DNA of 64,000 bases from Hymenobacter sp. 5317J-9 (GCF_022921075.1 NZ_CP095050.1:2914001-2978000); one strand, 5' to 3'. Positions 55,033 to 63,533 are shown, counted from the stretch's first letter. Translations and numbers: made by a program. The notes: generated by a model not told the origin, from the letters alone.

Positions 55033-56158
55033 GGGCGCGGCTTGCCTCGGCCTGGGCTTTTAGCGTGGCCAGCACCTGGCCGTGCATGGTGTCGAGCAGG
55101 TAGTCACTCCACAGTTGCCAGTAGAACTGCGGGCCGATGGAATGGCGGTACACCGTGCGGGCTTCGAGCAGGGTGCGCCCGCCCGGCAGGGGCCGCAGCC
55201 GGAACGTGCCGCTGTCGACCCGGAAAAACCCGTGCAGGTGCGGCGCGTGCACGCTGGGATATGGGCTAAGCTCGCGCATGGGCGCGGGCATGCTGGGCGG
55301 CGGCACGGCAAACGTGAGGCTGCGGCCGGGCTCCCACCCCACCACCGGCAGCTGGGCCCGGCCCTGAGAGTAGCGACACACCAGGGTGCGGCGGCCGGTG
55401 GCCGAATCGAGCGCGAACGCCGTGCGCGTGGGGTACACCACGCCCGCCCGAAACCAGTTGTTGGCAGCCGGGTAGGTCACGGGGCGCATCAGCACGGCCC
55501 ACACGGCGGCTGGCGGCGCATTCACCACCTGCTGCGTTATCACACGCCGCGGCAGCACCGGGGCCGGGTGGCGCACTTCGTATTCCTGCGCGGCCGGGTA
55601 CAGCAGCACCACCGCGGCCAGCACGGGCAGGGGCCGGCGCGGGCCGCGCATTTCCACCACCGCCTGCCCCAGCAACCCGCCAACCAGCGACAGCACCAGG
55701 GCAAAAGGCAGCGCCATCAGTACGCAGATGATGCCTTCGCCCCCCGACGAAATGAGCAGCAGCATGGAAGCCAGCACGGCCATAATGGCCACTACCGCCC
55801 ACGAAACCGACCACACGCCACCCGTCCGCTCGGGCTGCTTCCGCCGATACAGCAGCACCGCCACGAAGCTGCAAATGGTGGGCGACAGGCAGAACAGCGT
55901 AGCCCCGTAGGACTCGTAGTGCTGCAACGACAGCAGCATGAGCAGGGCGCCCAGCGCCCCGGCCGCTAGGGCCGTAACGACAATAGCCAGAAAGGCAGAA
56001 GTCCAGGCGCTTTCCGGTTCATCATCAGCGGGTTGATTGGAAAAATCGTCACCGACTGGTGCAGGATGCCCCTGCTCGAGTTGTGGCGTGGAGGCCGCCG
56101 GGGCGTTGCCGGTGGGGTTGGGTTCGGTGGGCTCGGGTTGATTCTCGGACGGCAGCAT
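55025..56158 (-). CDS. Membrane protein with C-terminal SRPBCC-like domain
   Basis: 377 residues. The first ~50 are Pro/Glu-rich and disordered. Four to five membrane helices follow at ~55-190 (AFLAIVVTALAAGALGALLM, VVAIMAVLASMLLLISSGGE, ALPFALVLSLVGGLLGQAVV). The last ~170 residues resemble a SRPBCC/polyketide-cyclase fold: RRVITQQVVNAPPAAVWAVL at its start and GFFRVDSGTFRLRPLPGGRT further on. Hydrophobic-ligand binding at the membrane is a reasonable guess, not shown. The start MLPSENQPEP gives a soluble N-terminus; a start 12 codons upstream would add a hydrophobic stretch. Confidence 0.65.
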   Translation of the reverse strand: MLPSENQPEPTEPNPTGNAPAASTPQLEQGHPAPVGDDFSNQPADDEPESAWTSAFLAIVVTALAAGALGALLMLLSLQHYESYGATLFCLSPTICSFVAVLLYRRKQPERTGGVWSVSWAVVAIMAVLASMLLLISSGGEGIICVLMALPFALVLSLVGGLLGQAVVEMRGPRRPLPVLAAVVLLYPAAQEYEVRHPAPVLPRRVITQQVVNAPPAAVWAVLMRPVTYPAANNWFRAGVVYPTRTAFALDSATGRRTLVCRYSQGRAQLPVVGWEPGRSLTFAVPPPSMPAPMRELSPYPSVHAPHLHGFFRVDSGTFRLRPLPGGRTLLEARTVYRHSIGPQFYWQLWSDYLLDTMHGQVLATLKAQAEASRAHE

Positions 56159-56214
56159 GGGGATAAAACCTGAAAGAGTAAACAAAACGGCCAAGCCGAC
56201 CGCCGGGCGGGTAG

Positions 56215-56757
56215 CTACATAAATAGCTTCAGAAAGGTGTTCCAGAACCAGCTTTTCTCGGCCTGCATGAGCCGCGTGAGCAGTTTATCCGACACGGTGG
56301 CCAGCTGCTGGATTTCGGTAAGCGTGGCGTGGAAAGCCCGGTACTCGGCATCGGCGGGGTCGCCGGGCAGGGCGGCCAGCTGGTCGAGACTGCGCTTCAT
56401 CTGGTCGAGTTCGCGACGCTTGCGCGCCCGGATAATGCAGCGCGTCACCTGGAGCATGTCCTTTTCGGCCACGAAATATTCACGGCGCTCGCCGGGCCGC
56501 AGCTCCTTGTATACCAGGCCCCAATCGAGCAGCTCGCGCACCGTCATGCTGGCGTTGCCGCGCGAGATGGTGAGCTGCTCCATGATGTCTTCGGTGCTGA
56601 GGGCGGCCGGGCTCACCAGCAGCAGGGCGTGCACCTGGGCCAGGGTTTTGCTCACGCCCCAGTTGGTACCTGATACACCCCAGAGGTGAATAAACTGGGC
56701 GCGGGCTTCGGCCAGCGGCGTTGTTGGATTTGAAGGTCTATTAATTTCTTGTGGCAT
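56215..56757 (-). CDS. GbsR/MarR-family transcriptional regulator
   Basis: 180 residues. The winged helix-turn-helix spans ~35-100, with AALSTEDIMEQLTISRGNAS as the recognition region and SMTVRELLDWGLVYKELRPG leading into the wing. The C-terminal ~70 residues form a dimerising helical tail (LDQMKRSLDQLAALPG). The length and layout are those of GbsR-like repressors. It is the third gene of a minus-strand run. The perfect 46-bp palindrome ahead of the run is a natural candidate for its operator. Confidence 0.85.
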   Translation of the reverse strand: MPQEINRPSNPTTPLAEARAQFIHLWGVSGTNWGVSKTLAQVHALLLVSPAALSTEDIMEQLTISRGNASMTVRELLDWGLVYKELRPGERREYFVAEKDMLQVTRCIIRARKRRELDQMKRSLDQLAALPGDPADAEYRAFHATLTEIQQLATVSDKLLTRLMQAEKSWFWNTFLKLFM

Positions 56758-56766
56758 TTTATTTTT

Positions 56767-57003
56767 CTAATGCGGAATCAGCAACATCATGTAAAACCCA
56801 ACGGGCAGTATCCAAGGCAATATGCTAATTATCAGCTTTGAATGGAAATCGATTTGGGAAGCCCATATAAGCGCAATCCCAAGCAGAACAATTGGAAAAG
56901 TGAAGAATAGAAAATAGGGATTTATACAGAGCACTCCGCCGCCAAAGGCCAACCACATGCCCCAAACGTGCTTCCTGTTTTTCTTTTCGGCTTGCCTAGT
57001 CAT
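56767..57003 (-). CDS. Small two- to three-helix membrane protein
   Basis: 78 residues: a basic N-terminus (MTRQAEKKNRKH), then WGMWLAFGGGVLCINPYFLF, FPIVLLGIALIWASQI and IISILPWILPVGFYMMLLIP as hydrophobic segments. It fits in a 6-bp/9-bp gap between the epimerase and GbsR-type genes, which supports it as real. It is AT-richer than its neighbours. No family recognised. Confidence 0.65.
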   Translation of the reverse strand: MTRQAEKKNRKHVWGMWLAFGGGVLCINPYFLFFTFPIVLLGIALIWASQIDFHSKLIISILPWILPVGFYMMLLIPH

Positions 57004-57009
57004 TGTATT

Positions 57010-57927
57010 TTAATAGGCTAGCAAATCGGCCACCGCAGCCTCACAGGTAGGGTATTCAAACCGAAAGCCCAACTCCAATAGCCGCTGCGGGTACACTTTG
57101 CGGCTTTTCAGAATTAATTCGGTTTCAGTGCGCAGCACGAAGGCGCCGATTTCGAGCAGCCAGCGCGGCTGGGGCAGGCGCAGCCAGGGCCGCAGCTCCC
57201 GGCAAAGCAGGGCCATGAAGTCGCGGTTGGTGAGCGGCTGCGGGGCGCACAGGTTGAAGGCCCCGGCCGCCGTGGGCTCGTGCAGGAGGAAGTCCACGGC
57301 CCGGCAGAAGTCAACTATGTGCAGCCAGCTCATCCACTGCCGGCCATCGCCCTGCGGCGAGCCCAGCCCCCGCCGGGCCAGCCGCGCCATCACCGGGAAT
57401 GCGCCGCCATCGGGGCCCAGCACAATGGCCGTGCGCAGCGCCGCTTTGCGCGTATCGGGCGCCGGACAGGCCGCAAACGCCGCTTCCCAGGCCCGCGCCA
57501 CTTCCACCGAAAAGCCTTCGCCGATGCGGCCCGCTGCCTCGGTATTGGCCAGGTGCGCGCCGGTGGTGTCGGCGTAAATAGTGGCGGTGGAGGAATTGAG
57601 CCACACCCGCGGCGGCACGGTGCAGGCGGCCACGGCCGCGCCTAGCACATGCGTGCTATCGACGCGGCTGGCAATGATTTCGCGCTTGTTGGCAGCCGTA
57701 TAGCGGCAGTCCACGATGCGGCCTGCGAGGTTTATCAGGGCGTCGGCCCCGTCCAGCTCGGCGGTCCAGTCGCCGAGGGTACGGCCATCCCAGCGCACGT
57801 GGTCAGAACCGTGTGCCGAGCCCCGGCCCAGCACGACTACCCGGTAGCCCCGCTCCCGGAAATATTCGGCCAAATGACGGCCCAAAAAACCATTCCCTCC
57901 GGCAATCACCAGTTTCGGCTGTGGCAT
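57010..57927 (-). CDS. TIGR01777-type NAD-dependent epimerase/dehydratase
   Basis: 305 residues. LVIAGGNGFLGRHLAEYF is the Rossmann nucleotide motif. ALINLAGRIVDCRYTAANKR, RVWLNSSTATIYADT and WMSWLHIVDFCRAVDFLL are typical of the SDR-like TIGR01777 subgroup, and the C-terminal segment (VYPQRLLELGFRFEYPTCEA) is its DUF1731-type tail. Substrate unknown. The start MPQPKLVIAGG is preferred: a -7 box (TACATTTG, 57998-57991) lies between it and the upstream in-frame ATG, which sits inside the palindrome. Confidence 0.85.
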   Translation of the reverse strand: MPQPKLVIAGGNGFLGRHLAEYFRERGYRVVVLGRGSAHGSDHVRWDGRTLGDWTAELDGADALINLAGRIVDCRYTAANKREIIASRVDSTHVLGAAVAACTVPPRVWLNSSTATIYADTTGAHLANTEAAGRIGEGFSVEVARAWEAAFAACPAPDTRKAALRTAIVLGPDGGAFPVMARLARRGLGSPQGDGRQWMSWLHIVDFCRAVDFLLHEPTAAGAFNLCAPQPLTNRDFMALLCRELRPWLRLPQPRWLLEIGAFVLRTETELILKSRKVYPQRLLELGFRFEYPTCEAAVADLLAY

Positions 57928-57991
57928 ATGCGGCGGCCCGGTAGCTGGCGCCGCGCCAGGACGTTCCGGCCGCGCTTGCATCAGGCCAGGC

Positions 57992-58037
57992 AAATGTATC
58001 ATAAGTTTCAATAATTATTGAAACTTATGATACATTT
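57992..58037. promoter_or_regulatory. Perfect 46-bp palindrome between divergent genes
   Basis: The 23-nt arms (57992-58014 and 58015-58037) are exact, with core GTTTCAATAATTATTGAAAC. A perfect minus-strand -7 box (TACATTTG, 57998-57991) overlaps its left end, and a near-perfect plus-strand one (TACATTTA, 58031-58038) its right end. A protein bound here could control both the epimerase operon and the channel gene. Confidence 0.85.
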
Positions 58038-58146
58038 ATTTCATGCACTCACTTTTTCTAGAGCTTTGCTGTATGGCAATCCTGAAACACTCTGTGCGCC
58101 AATGCTACTTTAGCCACCGCGTTTATATAGCCTTTTTTCCTAACCC

Positions 58147-58746
58147 ATGCACAAAGGACGACTCGAAGCTTTCAGCGATGGCGTGCTGGCCATCATCCTC
58201 ACCATCATGGTGCTGGAAATCAGGGTGCCGCACGGGGCCGATTTCGCGGCCCTACGTCCGCTGCTGCCGGTGGCGCTCAGCTACCTGCTGAGCTTTATCT
58301 ACATCGGCATCTATTGGAACAACCACCACATGATGCTGGCCAGCACGAGCCGGGTATCGGGCGGCATTCTGTGGGCGAATCTGCACCTGCTGTTCTGGCT
58401 GTCGCTGGTGCCCTTCGCCACGGGCTGGATGGGCGAAAACCACTTTGCCCCCGCCACGCTGGCCGTGTATGGCATCATGTTGCTCATGTCCGGCGTGGCC
58501 TACTGGATTCTGCAGAGCCGCATTATCGCCCTCGAAGGGCCAAATTCGACGCTGGCCCGCGCCGTCGGGCGCGACTACAAGGGCCTCTCGTCGCCGCCGC
58601 TCTACGTGGCGGGCATCGCGGCCAGCTTCTGGCAGCCGTGGGTGGCGGGCGGCATCTACGTGGCCGTGGCGCTGATGTGGCTCATCCCCGACCAGCGCAT
58701 TGAGCGCACGCTGGTGGATAAGGCTGACGGAAAACACGTTGGGTAG
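58147..58746 (+). CDS. TMEM175-family (DUF1211) potassium channel protein
   Basis: 199 residues. The start MHKGRLEAFSDGVLAIILTI has the conserved R-x3-FSD motif of helix 1. Five more membrane helices follow (LLPVALSYLLSFIYIGIYWN, LHLLFWLSLVPFATGWMGEN, ATLAVYGIMLLMSGVAYWIL and two C-terminal). Bacterial members form tetrameric K+-selective channels. It is transcribed divergently from the GbsR operon across the palindrome, and its leader is ~100 nt long. Confidence 0.9.
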   Translation: MHKGRLEAFSDGVLAIILTIMVLEIRVPHGADFAALRPLLPVALSYLLSFIYIGIYWNNHHMMLASTSRVSGGILWANLHLLFWLSLVPFATGWMGENHFAPATLAVYGIMLLMSGVAYWILQSRIIALEGPNSTLARAVGRDYKGLSSPPLYVAGIAASFWQPWVAGGIYVAVALMWLIPDQRIERTLVDKADGKHVG

Positions 58747-58857
58747 CGGCGGCGGCTTCGCGGACTTATCGGGAGATGCAGGAGCGATGGCGGGCGCTGA
58801 AGCTAATTTGACACGTATCTTGAAAACAAATCCAAAACAATTTACTACAAATCATCG

Positions 58858-60090
58858 ATGGAGAGTTTAAGAGTTGAATACATTGTTCTCATAGAAACAA
58901 AGAACTCCTTTTGCAACAGTGTAAAATCATTCAACAATCTTTTGTCATCCAATGATGATATTAAGATTGAAAAAGGGAATGTAATAAAATTTAAAGACCT
59001 GACTCTGTCGTACGAGGTACAAACTGGTGAAGTAAATGACAAGGAACAGCGGTTCTTTCACACCAAATTCGTATGCAAAGAGATAAATAAAATTGAAGAG
59101 TATTCGACGTTTCTTAGATCAGTCAGGGACATATTCTTCAAAATCACAGGAAAGCAACCTGTTTCACTATGGGACGATATTAGTCTTTACTATGCTACAA
59201 AAGCCTATCCAATGATTCACGAGATAGAGAACCTTATGAGAAAATTTCTCACAAAGTTCTCTATCACTAAACTTGAAAGCAATTGGATTGACAAGAATAT
59301 ACCAGAGGAAGTAAAGACATCTGTCAAGAGCAATTCTTCAAATAATGATGCCAATTATTTATACCAAACGGATTTTATACAGCTAATCAATTTCCTATCT
59401 GGAAAAATAAAAACTTCAAGTGTGTCTGGCTTGCTCGATATCATTAAGGGCACAAACAATGTATCAGAACTTAATCTCGACGAGTTAAAATCTTTTATCC
59501 CAACAAACAACTGGGATAGGTACTTCTCTAGTATAGTAGAGTTCGAATGGGACTATTTAGAAAAAAGATGGAGAAAGCTCTATGATTTACGATGCAAAGT
59601 TGCGCATAACAACTTCTTAAATAAGAAAGATTATGACGATGTGCTGAGATATTTCGGTGAGCTAAAGCCAAAGTTGCAAACTGCATTGGACAAAATGGAC
59701 GAGGTGAAAGTATCGGATGAAGACCAAGAAGAACTAGCTGAGAGCTTTGCTATTAGTTCCAACTCCTACTACGAAGATTTCATTAATGACTGGAAGCTTC
59801 TTGAATATCTTCTCGTTTCACTTGTAGCTAAACTTGATGGGAGTGATGAAAGCTTGCTACTGAAAAAAGGCCATAATCCAAGAATTTTCATGAAAGTCCT
59901 TTTTGAACGAGGCCTCATAGATTCAAGTTTTGTAATGAAGTTTGACCATCTTAGGAATCTGCGCAATGACATAGTTCACAATCTCCATTACAATGCAAGT
60001 GAGAATGATATTAGAATGATTTACCCTACACTGAAGTGGTGTATTGGATTGATTAAAGGCCTTTTAGGGTCTTTACCTAATCATCAATAA
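58858..60090 (+). CDS. AT-rich two-HEPN-motif protein, putative ribonuclease
   Basis: 410 residues in DNA much richer in A/T than its surroundings, so probably acquired. Residues 1-100 are an unrecognised alpha/beta region. Residues ~105-275 look like a Swt1/Apea-like HEPN domain: AYPMIHEIENLMRKFLTKF, then R245-CKVA-H250. Residues ~300-410 repeat the scheme: DWKLLEYLLVSLVAKLDG, then R369-NDIV-H374. RX4H is the catalytic signature of HEPN RNases found in antiphage and toxin proteins. No membrane segment or signal peptide. It runs convergently into pnkp with 3 bp between stops. The family is an inference from motif and helix spacing. Confidence 0.7.
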   Translation: MESLRVEYIVLIETKNSFCNSVKSFNNLLSSNDDIKIEKGNVIKFKDLTLSYEVQTGEVNDKEQRFFHTKFVCKEINKIEEYSTFLRSVRDIFFKITGKQPVSLWDDISLYYATKAYPMIHEIENLMRKFLTKFSITKLESNWIDKNIPEEVKTSVKSNSSNNDANYLYQTDFIQLINFLSGKIKTSSVSGLLDIIKGTNNVSELNLDELKSFIPTNNWDRYFSSIVEFEWDYLEKRWRKLYDLRCKVAHNNFLNKKDYDDVLRYFGELKPKLQTALDKMDEVKVSDEDQEELAESFAISSNSYYEDFINDWKLLEYLLVSLVAKLDGSDESLLLKKGHNPRIFMKVLFERGLIDSSFVMKFDHLRNLRNDIVHNLHYNASENDIRMIYPTLKWCIGLIKGLLGSLPNHQ

Positions 60091-61362
60091 TTTCTACAAC
60101 CGCGGGTCCACCGCCTCGCTTTCCAGCGCGAGCACACCGAAGACGCACTGGTGCACGCGGCACAGGGGCTGGCCGGCCACGAAGCGTTCGAGGCCCTCGA
60201 CGCCGAGGGCGAACTCGCGCAGGGCGAGGTTGCGCTTGGCTTTCACGTTGCGCTGGCGGAGGCGGTCGAGGTGGCCGGGCAGCAAGTAGTCGGGGCCGTA
60301 GATGATGCGCAGGTACTCGCGGCCCCGGCACTTGAGGGCGGGCTGGAGCAGGCCGCCTTTGCCCTGGGGGATGAAGTCGTAGGGCTTCACCACCATGCCC
60401 TCGCCCCCGGCGGCGGTGAGGTCGGTCCACCACTGGATGGCGGCTTCGACTTCGGCGGGGTTGGTGAGGGGGACGACGCGGTAAGGCGTGGCGCGGAGCA
60501 GGCTGGGGTCGGCCAGGGCGAGGGTGCGCAGGGTTTCCATGTGCCAGGCGTGGTCGCGGTCGAAGTAGGTCTTGCCTTCGGTGGCTAATAAATGGAAGGG
60601 GGCCAGTTTGAGGTCATCCAGCGAATGGACGGGCCAGCAGTAGCGGCGGTAGGCGTCGGCGTAGTGGGCGGCGGCCTGGTGGCGGGCTGTTGTGCGGGCC
60701 AGCAGGGCTTCGGCGCCGTCGAGCTGGCGGGCGGCGGCTTCGGTGAGGGCGGCTTCGACCTGGGGCAGGGCGGCGAGGGCGGCGGCGGCCACGGCGGCGT
60801 ACTGGGTTTTGACCAGTTCCTGGGCTTTGGCCGACCAGGGCAGCAGCTCGGCATCGAGGCAGACCCAGTCGGTGTAGAATTTCTCCCAGAAACCGGCCGT
60901 GCTCAGGGCGTCGCGCAGGCGGGCGAGGAAGGCAGTTTCGAGGGCAGCGTCGGTGAAGAAGTTGCGGCCGGTGCGGGTGTATACCTTGCCGATGCCCTCG
61001 CCCACGAGGCCGAGGCGGCGCTGGATGGCGGCTTCGTTGCGGCCCAGTACCACGACCACGCGGCTGCCCATGTGCTTTTCTTCGCACACCACGCGCTCCA
61101 CGCCGAGGCGTTTGTAGTAGTCGAAGGCTTCGGCGGGGTGTTCGAGCAGGTCGGGCAAGGCCGAGGTTTCGGTGGGCGACATGGTGGGCGGCAGGTACAG
61201 CAGCCACTTGGGGTGCAGGGCGAAGCTCGACATCACCTCCAGGGCGGCCACGGCGTTGTCTTCGCGGATGGTGACGCCGCGCATGAGCCGGGTTTCGATG
61301 AACTGCTTGCCGGTCACGTCGCGGATGTCGAGCAGGTCGTCTTGCTCGTGCTGGGCGGACTG

Positions 61363-61429
61363 TAGTGCGGACTCTGTATTCCGCGAATCGGGGGATTGTT
61401 CTGGGTCGCGGACTACAGAGTCCGCGCTA
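61363..61429. repeat. Palindromic element in frame within pnkp linker
   Basis: Arms of 24 nt (61363-61386 and 61406-61429; core GCGGACTCTGTA) match at 22 positions around a 19-nt spacer. It lies in frame, and encodes part of the stretch SADSVVRDPEQSPDSRNTES between the phosphatase and ligase domains, where no conserved motif is present. Confidence 0.75.
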
Positions 61430-62073
61430 CTTGTCGTACTACGGCTGCGGTAGTTGAGCGGCCTGGCTGGTTCGCAATACACCTGCGCGGCGGGCACGGC
61501 CACGAGCTCGCGCTCGGGGTAGCGCAGGGCGGTGAGGCGGCCGCCGAACACGCAGCCGGTGTCGAGGTCGATGGTGTTGTTGAGCCATTCGGCCTCGGGC
61601 ACGGGCGTGTGGCCGAAGGCGACCATGGCGCGGCCCCGGTACTCGCGGGCCCATTCGTAGCGCACGGGCAGGCCGAATTCGTCAATCTCGCCGGTGCTTT
61701 CGCCAAACAGCGCGAAGGCCCGCACGGCCCCCGAGCCGCGTCCCTGCATCTCCTCGGTGAGGCCGGCGTGGGCGACGACCAGCTTGCCGCCGTCGAGCAC
61801 ATAGTGGCTCACCAGGCCGTCGAGGAAGCGCCGCACTTCGCTTTTGAAGGCTTCGGGCTCGGGTTCAAGCTGGGCCAGGGTTTCGGCCAGGCCGTGGTTG
61901 ACGGTGACGTTTTTGCCGTTGAGGTGGCGCAGGAGCTTGATGTCGTGGTTGCCGGGCACGCAGAGGGCGCTGCCGTCGCGCACCATGCTCATCACGAGGC
62001 GCAGCACCTGCGGGGAAGCGGGGCCGCGGTCCACGAGGTCGCCGAGGAAGATGGCCTTGCGGGTCGTTCTAGA

Positions 62074-62189
62074 GGACGCCTCACCCCCGGCCCCCTCTCC
62101 CCAAGGAGAGGGGGAGTCTGACGATTTCCGTCTGGTGCAAGACCGGTGTCCCCTCTCCTTTCGGAGAGGGGGTCAGGGGGTGAGGCGCC
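62074..62189. repeat. 116-bp palindromic element inserted in pnkp
   Basis: The ends are near-inverted copies: CGCCTCACCCCC on the left and its complement on the right, plus CCCCCTCTCC. Two internal hairpins occur: 62091-62100 with 62105-62114 (10 bp, loop CCAA) and 62150-62158 with 62163-62171 (9 bp, loop TTTC). Length is 2 modulo 3, which accounts for the frame change in pnkp. It looks like a non-autonomous repeat mobilised elsewhere in the genome. Confidence 0.8.
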
Positions 62190-62951
62190 CGCCTGCACGA
62201 CCAACGGCGCCACCACCCGCACGCTCAAATCCCGCACGTCCGTAATCGGCTCTTCCGTAATCTGATACCCCAGTTTCTCCAGCAGCGCGCGCAGCTCCTC
62301 GTAGCAGCCGTGCACGTCGCCGATGATGTCGAAGGGGCCGGTTTCCTCCTGGCGGTTGTTGTAGAGGCGGTCGCGGGTGATGGACTGGATGGCGTCGATT
62401 TCGCCCACGTTGCGCAGGTGGTGGATGTGCCGGAAGCCCTCCTGTTTGAGGTTGCGCAGGCTGCGGCGCAGCTGCTGGCGGTGGCTGGCGATGACGTGCC
62501 GGCCCAGGTGGCGGCGGTCGGGGCGCTGGGCGTTGCGCTCCTGGGCCACGGCATCGGGCACGTCGAGCACTATCGCCACGGGCAGCACGTGGTATTGGCG
62601 GGCCAGGGCCACCAGGGGCTTGCGGCCTTCCTCTTGCACGTTGGTGGCATCGACCACGGTGAGCAGCCCGCGCTTCAGGCGCTTGGCCACCAGGTAGTGC
62701 AGCAGCTCGAAAGCGTCTTTGCTGGCCGATTGGTCGTTTTCATCGTCGGCCACTAGGCCCCGGCAGGCATCCGACGACACGATTTCCGTGGGCTTGAACA
62801 AGCGCCGCGCAAACGTGGACTTGCCCGCGCCCGTGCTGCCAATGAGGAGGATAAGGGAGAGTTCGGGGACCTTGAGGGTATCTTGGGGCATTGGAAAGGG
62901 TATTTCAGGCAACATCATGTGAAAATTCACATGGCTTGGCATCTTGGCAAT

Positions 62952-63533
62952 ATGAAAAATTTGGTAAATGCTTTATTTTGGGTGTGTATCAGTTTTACGT
63001 CTTGCAGAACTCAACTATCTAAACAAAAACCATCTATTCAAGTGGTTCAAACAAAAAATCAGACTCTGATTGGATTAAAAGGGTCTAATTTCAAAGGGAC
63101 CATATTTACTAAGGAATACCCTTTCCAACTTTTATTTGTATCTGATATTGACTCAATTCAAAGATTCACTCCTTCACTGGAAGATGTGGGAATTGCGGAG
63201 AACTTATTGCGTCAACAACTAAAGACTATAAACAAACTTCGGCCAAACCAGCAGGCTGGCAATCCAGTTCTGCATAGGAATCTGCCAAAGTATTTCAGGC
63301 AATATGTTGGCTTTATAGATAAGAATGGTGACAAAATAATTCACATTAATTTTCACTGGAACAGATATAACATCATCGATAAAATCAATAATTATATCTA
63401 TTTCAATGATAGCAGAATCAATTATGATTCTGATTACACCCTTGTAATGGATGGTGGAAGTTACTATTGGGGAATAAACGCTAACATTACGCAGAAGCGC
63501 CTAACGGATTTAGGTGTTAACGGCTTTGGCTAA
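62952..63533 (+). CDS. AT-rich putative lipoprotein, unknown function
   Basis: 193 residues. MKNLVNALFWVCISFTS followed by Cys18 fits a lipoprotein signal. The mature part has mixed alpha/beta character with Asn/Ile/Tyr-rich strands (GDKIIHINFHWNRYNIIDKI) and no motif I recognise. The coding DNA is clearly AT-richer than pnkp and hen1 on both sides, indicating separate origin. The gene points against both neighbours: its start is 60 bp from the pnkp start and its 3' end overlaps the end of hen1 by 24 bp. Confidence 0.7.
   Translation: MKNLVNALFWVCISFTSCRTQLSKQKPSIQVVQTKNQTLIGLKGSNFKGTIFTKEYPFQLLFVSDIDSIQRFTPSLEDVGIAENLLRQQLKTINKLRPNQQAGNPVLHRNLPKYFRQYVGFIDKNGDKIIHINFHWNRYNIIDKINNYIYFNDSRINYDSDYTLVMDGGSYYWGINANITQKRLTDLGVNGFG

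Larger units (their letters stand above)
60094..62891 (-). pseudogene. pnkp: Bacterial Pnkp RNA-repair enzyme, split by a 116-bp palindromic insertion
   Basis: Three domains in order. The kinase has LLIGSTGAGKSTFARRLF (P-loop Lys24). The calcineurin-type phosphatase has FDIIGDVHGCYEELRALLEK, AIFLGDLVDRGPAS and CVPGNHDIKLLRH. The ligase-like adenylyltransferase has VCEEKHMGSRVVVV (nucleophile Lys) and MVVKPYDFIPQGKGGLLQPA. Together they heal cleaved RNA ends with Hen1. The frame breaks inside the phosphatase, between GDVHG and GDLVDR, at an insert (62074-62189). Removing 116 bp rejoins the frames at VQA/SRTTRKAIFLGD, giving 893 residues, near the ~870 of the Clostridium enzyme. As written, fragments run 62891-61992 and 62034-60094. 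It starts at MPQDTLKVPEL. Confidence 0.9.

Noticed and set aside
57928..58011. Extended N-terminus of the epimerase from the ATG inside the palindrome.
   Set aside because: The 28 extra residues are Pro/Arg-rich and not Rossmann-like, and a perfect -7 box lies downstream of that ATG.
61992..62034. The two pnkp fragments as independent overlapping genes, the second starting at GTG 62034.
   Set aside because: The second frame begins in the middle of the GDLVDRGP phosphatase motif, and the tail of the first is translated repeat DNA. Removal of the insert gives one normal protein.
62074..62189. A complete insertion sequence or group II intron in pnkp.
   Set aside because: The element is only 116 bp, codes for nothing and has no intron core; it can only be a non-autonomous palindrome.
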